Shown here in pieces: positions 1 to 7,182 of a DNA stretch of 64,000 bases. The notes beneath the pieces are model-generated. The model searched no databases and was not told the origin of the DNA. It saw only the letters and a program-made list of their open reading frames with translations. The position numbers and the translations under genes are program-made. The stretch's first letter is position 1; each line of letters opens with the position of its first letter. The stretch comes from an uncultured Oscillibacter sp. Lineage in GTDB: Bacteria; Bacillota; Clostridia; Oscillospirales; Oscillospiraceae. The stretch is taken from contig CANDBG010000005.1 in the NCBI GenBank assembly GCA_947382875.1, forward strand, positions 1 to 64,000. Direction: 5' to 3'.

Positions 1-16
1 GCTGGGCGCCGACAGA

Positions 17-264
17 GACCAAGTTCTTTCAACCACCGCAGAGCGGCAGCGGTATCTGTGGCAGAGTCAAGTCAGTGACGGACTTCCAGTCGACAGGGGC
101 ACAATCCAACAGATTTCCACCAGTCTTACCAGCGTCTTTTTCTCTTTTGGACCGTCCACGGCCCGTTTTCTCTTTTTCTTCGCCAAGAAAAAGAGAAAAT
201 GGGGGGTGGAACTGCCCAGCCGCCGATGAGCGGCAAGTCATCACCCCGCGGCGTAAGCCGCGCC
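17..264 (+). repeat. Dispersed structured repeat, copy 1
   Basis: This gene-free stretch is homologous to 61872-62160. Shared blocks, in order, are an ACCAAG..TTTCAACC start, a GGCAGCGG block, GCAGAGTCAAGTC, TTTCCACCAGTC, a pyrimidine tract, TTTTGGACCGT, ACGGCCCG, a long hairpin, TGGGGGGT and a second short hairpin. The main hairpin pairs 166-180 with 185-199 perfectly around a CGCC loop. It is extended by G165.T200 and by 162-164 with 201-203. A second hairpin pairs 219-223 with 230-234, and a third pairs 247-252 with 257-262 around GTAA. Reading frames through it are low-complexity and look spurious. It lies directly upstream of the NUDIX gene and may be in its leader. Function is unknown. 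Confidence 0.75.
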
Positions 265-335
265 CCCCGCAGGGGAACAAAGGAAATCCGCCCGCCGCGA
301 GGCGCGCCCTATTTTCCTGGGAAGGAGAAAAAATA

Positions 336-803
336 ATGTTGTATACTACACTTTGTTATTTGGAGCGTGGGAGTTCTTACTTGATGCTGCATCGGGTGAA
401 AAAAGAACATGACATCAATCAAGGAAAGTGGATCGGCATTGGAGGAAAATTCCTCGACACCGAAAGCCCCGAAGACTGTATCCTCCGTGAGTGCCGCGAA
501 GAAACCGGCCTCACCTTAACCCAATACCGTTACCGCGGCCTCGTCACCTTCGTCTCAGATCAAGCCCCTACCGAATACATGCACCTCTTTACCGCCTCCG
601 CTTGGACCGGTACCCCTCACCCCTGCGACGAAGGCGAACTCGCCTGGATCGAAAAATCAACGCTTCGCTCCCTCCCGCTCTGGGAAGGAGACTACATCTT
701 CCTTGACCTCCTTGAACAAGACACCCCCTTTTTCTCCTTAAAACTCCGTTACACGGGCGACCGACTTGTTGAAGCGTACTTAAATGGAAGTCAAATTCGT
801 TAA
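336..803 (+). CDS. NUDIX hydrolase (MutT/8-oxo-dGTP diphosphatase type)
   Basis: This 155-residue protein has a complete Nudix box, with GG-K-F at the start and RECREETG as the catalytic helix (about residues 38-61), so it should hydrolyse a nucleoside diphosphate linked to another group. Resemblance to the MutT/YtkD class suggests cleanup of oxidised dGTP, but the substrate cannot be read from sequence. The open frame extends upstream to position 75, but that part lies inside the structured repeat. The ATG at 336 is preceded by GAAGGAG and starts the recognisable domain, so I chose it. The gene stands alone, ends at a strong hairpin terminator, and is convergent with the BlaR1-type gene. Confidence 0.9.
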   Translation: MLYTTLCYLERGSSYLMLHRVKKEHDINQGKWIGIGGKFLDTESPEDCILRECREETGLTLTQYRYRGLVTFVSDQAPTEYMHLFTASAWTGTPHPCDEGELAWIEKSTLRSLPLWEGDYIFLDLLEQDTPFFSLKLRYTGDRLVEAYLNGSQIR

Positions 804-804
804 G

Positions 805-840
805 AAAATGCCGCCCCGGACGGGGCGGCATTTTGCTTTT
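805..840. terminator. Bidirectional intrinsic terminator
   Basis: A 14-base stem (805-818 with 821-834) rich in GC, flanked by A and T runs on both sides, lies between the convergent NUDIX and BlaR1-type genes. It can terminate both. Confidence 0.85.
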
Positions 841-871
841 ATGGCTTATGGCTTTGAATTCGTGATGCTTA

Positions 872-3322
872 TTATCCTGCTTCAACCAAAAACTCGCCAA
901 TTACCTCCCCTTCCTCGTCATAAACCGGCAAAGAACGAGGGTTGGATGCATCTGGGTCCGATACCCTTACCCGGGTCCCATAAACAATTTGTAAACTACC
1001 CGGAAGCTCCGCTAACGCAACATAGCCATAACGTCCATTGGTCGCCTTGGCCCCCACCAAATCCGGCGGAGCGCCTACCAAACTCGTCAGCCCCTCATTT
1101 GGCGCATAAGTTTGCCCGTTTTTGTTGCAAGGATATTCACCGTCAATCAACGTTTCCTCCGCCCACAAAATCAACCGCTCTACTAATTCCTTTTTTGCTT
1201 CGGGGTCCACTGGCTCCCTTGCGGCGACACTCTCCGCCCAGGCGGTATAGTCCGAAAAGCCTGCTTGATAATACGCGGCAGGGTCTTGTGGTTCGCCGTT
1301 CACAAGAATCTCAAAATGCAGGTGCGGACCGGTAGAACGTCCTGTACTGCCGATCGCAGCAATGGTTTGCCCCAGCGTTACAGTATCGCCGGTTTTGACC
1401 CGAAGACTCTGACAATGAGCATAAAACGTTTCCAATCCGTTTCCGTGGTCCAGACGGACATAATTGCCATCCTGAGCGTTGAACCCGGCGTCTTCCACCG
1501 TACCGGCCGCCGCTGCATAAACCGGCGCGCCACGCTCCATACCAGCAATATCAACGCCATTATGCTCTGCACTGCTGGGACCATGCGACATTACCGCAGA
1601 CTTCCAATCGCCATCTGTCGGCCAAACCATAGCGATTCCCTCTGGAACGTCGCCCTTGGACGCCGGAAGCTCAACCAGTGGTACTTCGCTTCCAAAATCA
1701 ATTGGGCGTCCGGTCTGGGAATCCGTCAAAATGGTAAATGTGGCTTTTGCATCGTTCAAGGATGCTTCCATTGACAACTCCGCAATTTCGCGGGACGTTT
1801 CCGTAAACGAATACGTCTGACCGGGAACCCATTCTCCCTTTTCGCTCTCGGTTTCCAGATATCGGATATTTACGTCGGTACCGGCCTCCGTGACGGCGCG
1901 TCCGGAAATCCAGATATTCCAGCGTCCGTCACGTTCCGGAACAGTAAAATAACAGACATCGTTCTCAAACCGGACGCTCTCATAAAGTTGCTGCAACGCT
2001 CTTTCGTCGGAGTTTTGTTCCCGGGTTTCGGTGAATGCGGCCTGTTCTTCCTTGGTCGCAAGACGGAGACCCGTCAAACCGGTTTCGTCATAGGTGGTGT
2101 ATAACTCCACGGCATCCGCGCCATAGGTTCCATTTCCGGAATGTTCCGAAATCCAGACGCCATTTCTTTCGTCGAAAATGCCGCGCACTTCATGGTTTTC
2201 ATAATACATTTTCAAACCGTCGCCGTCGAGGTCGGGGTCGTCGAATTCGTAGGTCAGGCCAAAGGGGACGTACGGGGACAGCTTTTCATCCCACATGGCC
2301 GCGTTTTCCGCAGAAATCTCCGCCAGAAACTGCGCGTCAGGGTTTTCCGTTTCGTTGGACGGATTGTGAAGCGTCACTCCGTCACTCATGGCGGAGGTTG
2401 CAAACACGGTCGTAATGCACGCCGCCAGCAGCAGCGCAATTGCCCAGGTAAGCGTCGATTTTTTCTTGAAATTCATAATGGCTATAATCCTTTCTTCCAT
2501 GCCGTTTTTCCGTGAAAAACCGCACAGAGGCATATGACGGTTTTCCGCCATGCGTATTAAGGTCAAGGCATAAAGTTCCCGGCTGTCACGGCCCAGCGCG
2601 CTCAAAACCGCCTCGTCACAGCGCAGCTCCATGTCCTGGTTCGCCAGCACATACAGCAGCCATACCACCGGGTTGAACCAGTGGACGCACAACGCCGCCG
2701 CTAAAAGCAGTTTCAGCAGTCCGTCAAACCGCCGGATGTGGATTTCCTCATGGGTCAGCACGCAGAGCAGCGCATTTTCGTCCGACAAATCCATTCCCTT
2801 CGGCAGAAGAATGACCGGATGCAGCAAACCGTAAGTCAGAGGCGCAAGAATCCGGTCGGAAACCCGGACTTGAATACGGGGACGTTTCATCCGCCAGCGG
2901 GAGGCAAAGGCGCTCTCCACAGGCAGCGATTCCCGGAACCGCCGCCGCCAGCGGACGTAATTCACCAGGAACCCTAACGCCAGCAGCGCCGCGCCGGTAA
3001 GCCACACAGCTGTTTTCACGGGAAACGGGGCCGGTGTTGCCGGGACCTCCACCGGTGAAACCGGTGGGAGAATCATAACCGGATTTCCGGTAATTGAAGG
3101 CGTTGTCAAAACCGGCGCGGCGGGTACAGGCCGCAGGGCTTGCAGCAGCGTATAAACACTGAACCGGGAAGGCGTTTCCACAGGCAGCAGCAGGCGTACA
3201 ACAGCCGCCCACCAAAGCGCCAGAAACACGCTCTTCGGCGTACGCCGCCCCGCTGCGGCGCGGAAAACAGCGGCGGCAAGAATCAGCCATGCGCCGGAAA
3301 GACTCATTTGCAGCAGGTCCAT
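872..3322 (-). CDS. BlaR1-type M56 membrane peptidase fused to an M23 endopeptidase domain
   Basis: This 816-residue protein begins like BlaR1/MecR1 antirepressors. Membrane segments lie near residues 8-24, 33-46, 104-121, 203-225 and 290-309, and an HEEIH zinc motif lies at about 191-195. BlaR1 normally ends in an extracellular penicillin-binding sensor. Here the outer part is instead an unassigned region (about 310-560), an M23 (LytM) domain (about 565-685) with H587, D591, H636 and HLH at 667-669, and an unknown tail of about 115 residues. All M23 zinc ligands are present, so it is probably active on peptidoglycan peptides. It follows a blaI-type gene with 7 bases between, which suggests a signalling pair. 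I infer that the sensed signal relates to the cell wall rather than to a captured beta-lactam. Confidence 0.88.
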   Translation of the reverse strand: MDLLQMSLSGAWLILAAAVFRAAAGRRTPKSVFLALWWAAVVRLLLPVETPSRFSVYTLLQALRPVPAAPVLTTPSITGNPVMILPPVSPVEVPATPAPFPVKTAVWLTGAALLALGFLVNYVRWRRRFRESLPVESAFASRWRMKRPRIQVRVSDRILAPLTYGLLHPVILLPKGMDLSDENALLCVLTHEEIHIRRFDGLLKLLLAAALCVHWFNPVVWLLYVLANQDMELRCDEAVLSALGRDSRELYALTLIRMAENRHMPLCGFSRKNGMEERIIAIMNFKKKSTLTWAIALLLAACITTVFATSAMSDGVTLHNPSNETENPDAQFLAEISAENAAMWDEKLSPYVPFGLTYEFDDPDLDGDGLKMYYENHEVRGIFDERNGVWISEHSGNGTYGADAVELYTTYDETGLTGLRLATKEEQAAFTETREQNSDERALQQLYESVRFENDVCYFTVPERDGRWNIWISGRAVTEAGTDVNIRYLETESEKGEWVPGQTYSFTETSREIAELSMEASLNDAKATFTILTDSQTGRPIDFGSEVPLVELPASKGDVPEGIAMVWPTDGDWKSAVMSHGPSSAEHNGVDIAGMERGAPVYAAAAGTVEDAGFNAQDGNYVRLDHGNGLETFYAHCQSLRVKTGDTVTLGQTIAAIGSTGRSTGPHLHFEILVNGEPQDPAAYYQAGFSDYTAWAESVAAREPVDPEAKKELVERLILWAEETLIDGEYPCNKNGQTYAPNEGLTSLVGAPPDLVGAKATNGRYGYVALAELPGSLQIVYGTRVRVSDPDASNPRSLPVYDEEGEVIGEFLVEAG

Positions 3323-3329
3323 ACGCGCC

Positions 3330-3683
3330 TCACTTTCCCTCTGCCACGATTTTCCGGAGGCGCTCCAGCTGTTCCGGCGAGAGCTTCTGGTCGCGAATCA
3401 GTGAGGCAAACAGCAGGTCCGGGGAACCATCAAAGAGTTTTCCAATCAGCGCATCGGTTTCGGCGGCCTGGATCTCGGCCCTGGAAACCAGCGCATGACA
3501 CAGAAAATTCGGTTCCTGGCGTTCAATGGCCCCCTTGGCGATGCATTTTTTGATGACGGTATAGGTAGTGTTCTGATTCCAGCCGGTTTCTTCGTTCAGG
3601 ATGTTGGAAATTTCCTTCGCGGTACGGTCCCCCAGCCTCCAAAGAACCGACATGACCTTCAGTTCAGAGTCAAACAGTTTCAA
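3330..3683 (-). CDS. BlaI/MecI/CopY family transcriptional repressor
   Basis: This 117-residue winged-helix protein matches the BlaI family along its length: an LWRLGDRTAKEI helix, a WNQNTTYTVIKKCIAKGAI recognition region and a C-terminal dimerisation helix. Family members bind a dyad at their own promoter and are cleaved after the partner M56 protease senses a signal. The start is TTG at 3683, eight bases after AAGGAGG; no ATG fits. It is the first gene of a two-gene operon with the BlaR1-M23 fusion, and dyads overlapping its promoter suggest autorepression. Confidence 0.92.
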   Translation of the reverse strand: MKLFDSELKVMSVLWRLGDRTAKEISNILNEETGWNQNTTYTVIKKCIAKGAIERQEPNFLCHALVSRAEIQAAETDALIGKLFDGSPDLLFASLIRDQKLSPEQLERLRKIVAEGK

Positions 3684-3701
3684 GGCGGAAGCCTCCTTTC
3701 C

Positions 3702-3756
3702 AAACTATTGCAATAGTTTATGGTTGTATACTATCACAGTAGTTTGCGGCTGTCAA
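3702..3756 (-). promoter_or_regulatory. blaI promoter with two operator-like dyads
   Basis: On the minus strand, TTGACA (3751-3756) is followed after 17 bases by TAGTAT (3728-3733). A perfect 18-base palindrome AAACTATTGCAATAGTTT (3702-3719) lies just downstream, and a looser dyad with ACTAT and AGTAGT halves (3729-3743) overlaps the promoter. The pair fits BlaI-type autorepression; the assignment is inference. Confidence 0.75.
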
Positions 3757-3785
3757 GCTATTTTTTAGAAAACCGCCGCCATACA

Positions 3786-3809
3786 GGGGCGGACCTATAC
3801 GTCCGCCCC
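3786..3809. repeat. GGGGCGGAC short palindromic repeat
   Basis: A perfect 9-base inverted repeat, GGGGCGGAC and GTCCGCCCC, encloses CTATAC. It sits between the blaI promoter and the end of znuB. Related elements occur near 5823, 15730, 22611 and 51186. Confidence 0.6.
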
Positions 3810-4628
3810 CTACCGCCGCCTCCGGCGGAAAGCCGCCAGCAGGCAGGAGATCAGAAACAATGCCAAATTCGCCGCGACGACCGTTGCGCCAACCGGTGTG
3901 GAACAGGAAAAGGAAACCATAAGTCCCACAAAAAAACAGGCGACCGATGTAATCCCGGCGCACAATACCACGCCCCGAAAACTCCGAAACATACGCATGG
4001 CAGTCAGGGCGGGGAAAATCACCAGGGAAGAAATCAGCATTGCTCCCATCATCCGCATTCCCAGAACAATGGTCAACGCTGTCAGAATCGCAAGAAGCGT
4101 GTTGTAACGGTTCGCGCGGAGTCCCGTGGCCCGAGAAAAGCTCTCGTCAAACGTGACAGCAAAAATCTTGTGATAAAAAAAGATATACAACGCCAGTACC
4201 GCCCCGCAAAGCACAACGGACAATCCCACATCCGCCTTCGACATCGCCAGCACACTTCCGAACATATAATTATCCACATCCGTCGTCATGCCGGAGGTGC
4301 GGGAAATCACCAGCACCCCTAACGCCAGAGACGACGCGCTCACCACAGCAATCGCCGCGTCACTGTTCCAATGCGGGCTGTCGGCCACACGCAGAAGCAA
4401 AAACGCCGCGGCAATCACTACCGGAATTGCAAACCATAGCGGCGCAAAGCCTAACGCTGCGGCAATCGCCAGCGCGCCAAAGGAAACATGAGACAAGCCG
4501 TCTCCAATCATGGAGTAACGCTTCAAAACCAGCGGCACCCCCAGCAGCGCCGCACACAGACTTACCATAACACCCGCAAGCAGCGCCCGCTGGATGAAGG
4601 GAAACGAAAACATCTGTAAAACGCTCAT
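3810..4628 (-). CDS. znuB: Zinc/manganese ABC transporter permease (ZnuB/MntB family)
   Basis: This 272-residue polytopic membrane protein has the ABC-3 permease pattern: about eight hydrophobic segments, and the early stretch MIGDGLSHVSFGALAI that typifies ZnuB, AdcB and MntB. It forms the membrane channel of a metal importer. Its start overlaps the end of the ATPase gene by four bases. The upstream Fur-family gene and Fur-like operator support metal-responsive control. No substrate-binding ZnuA gene lies in the operon, so the binding protein must be elsewhere. Zinc is the likeliest substrate, but manganese cannot be excluded. The protein ends in five consecutive arginines. Confidence 0.92.
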   Translation of the reverse strand: MSVLQMFSFPFIQRALLAGVMVSLCAALLGVPLVLKRYSMIGDGLSHVSFGALAIAAALGFAPLWFAIPVVIAAAFLLLRVADSPHWNSDAAIAVVSASSLALGVLVISRTSGMTTDVDNYMFGSVLAMSKADVGLSVVLCGAVLALYIFFYHKIFAVTFDESFSRATGLRANRYNTLLAILTALTIVLGMRMMGAMLISSLVIFPALTAMRMFRSFRGVVLCAGITSVACFFVGLMVSFSCSTPVGATVVAANLALFLISCLLAAFRRRRR

Positions 4629-5338
4629 TCCGCCGCCTCCCGAAAGCGCCGCCCCTGCGGAGACGCCAGATAGTCCGCCGGAGTTCCGATAAAATACCCT
4701 GTCCGTCCAATGTGCAGCACAGTCCCCGCGCTTCGGAGCGCCGGACGCAGATCATGCGTAACCATTAAAATCGCCATTCCTTCCTTACGGTTCAGGTACG
4801 ACAGCGTTTTGTACAAATCCTGTGCGGCGGCAGGGTCCAGACCTGTGACCGGCTCGTCCAAAATCAAAAGACGGCTCGCCGCACACAACGCCCGTGCCAG
4901 TAAAACCCGCTGCTGCTGCCCTCCGGACAGGTCCCGGTAACTGGCGTCCTTCAGCTCCAGAACCCCCAGCTTGCCAAGGTTCATCAGGGCCTCCGATTTC
5001 TGGGCGGCGGAGTAGAAAAACCGAAACTCCCGCCGGTTCAGACACCCGGACAGAACCACCTCCAGAACCGTTGCCGGAAAATCCCGCTGGGCCTTCGTCT
5101 GCTGCGGCAAATATCCGACGGCCCCTTGCTCCAGCTCCCGCGCGCGGCGAATTTCTCCTGACAACGGCGGCAAGAGTCCCAAAAGGCCCCGCAGAAGCGT
5201 CGATTTGCCGGAACCGTTGTCCCCGACAATGCAGAGATAATCCCCGCTCTTTACGCACAAATTCAAATGCGTTAAAACGCTCTGCCCTTCGTAGCCCAGA
5301 GACACGTCCCGGCAGACAATCAGTTCAGACGGTTCCAT
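4625..5338 (-). CDS. znuC: Zinc/manganese ABC transporter ATPase (ZnuC family)
   Basis: This 237-residue ABC ATPase has Walker A GDNGSGKST (about 37-45), a Q-loop in GYLPQQTKAQRDFPA, signature LSGGQQQR, Walker B LLILDEP and a switch histidine in VTHD. It powers metal import with the adjacent permease. It overlaps the upstream regulator by 14 bases and the permease by four, so the three genes should be translated as a coupled operon. Metal specificity is inferred from the neighbours. Confidence 0.93.
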   Translation of the reverse strand: MEPSELIVCRDVSLGYEGQSVLTHLNLCVKSGDYLCIVGDNGSGKSTLLRGLLGLLPPLSGEIRRARELEQGAVGYLPQQTKAQRDFPATVLEVVLSGCLNRREFRFFYSAAQKSEALMNLGKLGVLELKDASYRDLSGGQQQRVLLARALCAASRLLILDEPVTGLDPAAAQDLYKTLSYLNRKEGMAILMVTHDLRPALRSAGTVLHIGRTGYFIGTPADYLASPQGRRFREAAE

Positions 5339-5741
5339 GTCCAGCGGCCTCCCCTTCCCCGCAGAGGCGGCACCGGCCCGTCAGAACAGTCTGACGCGGG
5401 TCCGTGCGAAAGCCATGTTCCGCCTCCAATTGACGGTAAAATTCCTTGAGCTGCGGATATTCCAGGTGCTCCGTCCGGCCGCAGACGCCGCACCGCAGCA
5501 GTAAACAGCCCTGCGCCTCCTGAGTGGGGCAGGGACGGTAAAGGGCGGCGTTGTCCGCCGCAACACGGTGAATTTGTCCCGTTTCCGCCAGCTTTTCCAG
5601 TTGTCGGTAGACCGTCGCAAGACTCACCTGACAGCCGTCCTGACGCAGCTCGTCCGCCAGCTCGGAAGCGGAGACCGGCGTCTCGCCATGACGTTCCAGA
5701 CCTTGCAGTATGGCTTGCTGTTGCTTCGTACTGTATGACAT
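5325..5741 (-). CDS. zur: Fur-family metalloregulator (probably Zur)
   Basis: This 138-residue protein has the Fur-family winged helix (about 18-75, with SLATVYRQLEKLAETGQI) and a C-terminal dimerisation domain with two structural zinc pairs, CGVCG and CRLCG. The histidine-rich stretch that usually precedes the first Cys pair is replaced by GCLLLRC, so the sensing site may be altered. It is the first gene of the operon with znuC and znuB, which points to Zur. The ATG at 5741 follows GGAGG. A 7-1-7 inverted repeat next to its -10 box suggests autoregulation. Confidence 0.88.
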   Translation of the reverse strand: MSYSTKQQQAILQGLERHGETPVSASELADELRQDGCQVSLATVYRQLEKLAETGQIHRVAADNAALYRPCPTQEAQGCLLLRCGVCGRTEHLEYPQLKEFYRQLEAEHGFRTDPRQTVLTGRCRLCGEGEAAGHGTV

Positions 5742-5762
5742 CGCATAGTTCCTCCCTGAATT

Positions 5763-5806
5763 TGAGAATCATTTTCATATTATAGCTGTATACAGAGAAA
5801 TGTCAA
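5763..5806 (-). promoter_or_regulatory. zur-znuCB promoter with Fur-type 7-1-7 operator
   Basis: Minus-strand TTGACA (5801-5806) is followed after 16 bases by TATAAT (5779-5784). Immediately downstream lies TGAGAAT-C-ATTTTCA (5763-5777), a 7-1-7 inverted repeat close to the Fur-family consensus. A repressor bound there would cover the start of transcription. Confidence 0.8.
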
Positions 5807-5822
5807 GCGGAAAACCGTCGAA

Positions 5823-5856
5823 CGCAGGCGGGCGGACACATCGTTCCGCCCCTGCG
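5823..5856. repeat. GGGCGGAC-type palindromic repeat
   Basis: An imperfect palindrome with CGCAGG..GGGCGGA facing TCCGCCC..CTGCG lies between the divergent zur and NagZ-like genes. It resembles the element at 3786-3809. Confidence 0.5.
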
Positions 5857-5941
5857 CCCGGAATGGCACGGTTGCAAAAAAATTCCCGTCGTGGTACGAT
5901 AACAAAAATGTCTTTGAGCCAATCAAAACCGGAGGTTCTTT

Positions 5942-7126
5942 ATGAAACGATATCTGATTCTCGCCGCAATCCTTTTGCTCCTTACTTCCTGTAAAAGCGA
6001 ACCGCCTGCGGAACGGAACTCTCCTGCAAATACGGAAGAAACCACACAGAATTTTCCTCCGGAACCGCTGGTGGAGCCGGAACCGCCCGCTGAATTGACG
6101 GAAACCGAAAAAACAGCCGTGTTTCTGGAAACCCTGACGCTGGAAGAAAAAGTCGGACAGCTTTTCTTTGTCCGCTGTCCGGCGGAAAACGCGGCCGCCG
6201 ACGTTCAGACGTACCACCTGGGCGGCTACATTCTCTTTGGCCGCGACACCAAAGACAAAACCGCAAATGATCTCATACAAACCATCGCCGCTTATCAGGC
6301 GGCGGCGGATATTCCTCTGCTGGTCGGCGTGGACGAAGAGGGCGGAAGCGTGGTGCGCGTCAGCTCCAACCCGCATCTGCGTTCCGCAAAATTCCCCTCC
6401 GCCCGCAAGGTCTGGGAAGCCGGGCCGGACGCCCTTGCCGCCAGTACGCGGGAAAAAGATTTGCTTCTGCAAGCCTTGGGATTCAACGTAAACCTCGCCC
6501 CCGTTGCGGACGTTTCCACCAACTCCGCCGATTTCATTTACCCCCGCACCATCGGCGAGGACGCAAAGACCACAGCGGCTTATGTGGAAACCGTGGTGAA
6601 AACTATGAGCGCCGACGGCATCGGGAGCGTGCTGAAGCATTTTCCAGGTTATGGCAATAACGCCGACACCCATACCGGCATCGCATTAGACAAGCGGCCC
6701 ATGGAAACGTTTATGGAACAGGATTTTCTGCCGTTCCAGAGCGGCCTTTCCGCCGGGGACGGAAAAACCGCTGTTCTGATTTCTCACAACATCATAGAAT
6801 GCATGGACGCTGGACTTCCTGCGTCGCTGTCGCCCGCGGTGCATCAGGTCCTCCGGGAGACGCTGAACTTCGACGGCGTGATTATGACTGATGACCTTGC
6901 CATGGAAGCCGTGGCCGCCTACGCAAAGGACGGCGCGGTATCCGTGATGGCGGTGGAGGCCGGGAACGATTTAATCATTACCACCGATTACCGCACCCAA
7001 ATTCCGAAAGTAATTGAAGCCGTCCGGAACGGCGGCCTTGCCGAAAGTACAATTGACGCGGCCTGTCTTCGGGTACTGCAATGGAAGCAAAACCTGGGCC
7101 TTTTGCCCGCGGGTCTGTATGGTTGA
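5942..7126 (+). CDS. Family 3 glycoside hydrolase lipoprotein (NagZ-like beta-N-acetylhexosaminidase)
   Basis: This 394-residue protein starts with a lipoprotein signal (lipobox LTSC at about 16-19) and a Pro/Glu-rich linker, followed by a family 3 barrel. Motifs include LEEKVGQLFFVR, GVDEEGGSVVR, NLAPVADV and the catalytic-loop region KHFPG..DTH (about 235-250). The family removes N-acetylglucosamine from muropeptides, usually in cell-wall recycling. The usual KHFPGHG is KHFPGYG here, while the His of the DTH triplet that serves as acid/base in NagZ enzymes is kept. The ATG follows GGAGG. The next gene's promoter begins inside this stop codon, so the gene is probably monocistronic. Confidence 0.88.
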   Translation: MKRYLILAAILLLLTSCKSEPPAERNSPANTEETTQNFPPEPLVEPEPPAELTETEKTAVFLETLTLEEKVGQLFFVRCPAENAAADVQTYHLGGYILFGRDTKDKTANDLIQTIAAYQAAADIPLLVGVDEEGGSVVRVSSNPHLRSAKFPSARKVWEAGPDALAASTREKDLLLQALGFNVNLAPVADVSTNSADFIYPRTIGEDAKTTAAYVETVVKTMSADGIGSVLKHFPGYGNNADTHTGIALDKRPMETFMEQDFLPFQSGLSAGDGKTAVLISHNIIECMDAGLPASLSPAVHQVLRETLNFDGVIMTDDLAMEAVAAYAKDGAVSVMAVEAGNDLIITTDYRTQIPKVIEAVRNGGLAESTIDAACLRVLQWKQNLGLLPAGLYG

Positions 7127-7151
7127 CAAAAAATGGCGGGAGTGTTATACT
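7123..7151 (+). promoter_or_regulatory. Strong promoter overlapping the NagZ-like stop codon
   Basis: TTGACA (7123-7128) and TATACT (7146-7151) are spaced by exactly 17 bases. The -35 box contains the TGA stop of the previous gene. Confidence 0.85.
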
Positions 7152-7182
7152 GAAACAAAATATCAAGTGTGGTGAAAAAATC

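Noticed and set aside
75..335. N-terminal extension of the NUDIX protein
   Set aside because: It translates the structured repeat into low-complexity Arg/Pro/Ser sequence, and a good ribosome site and domain start occur at 336.
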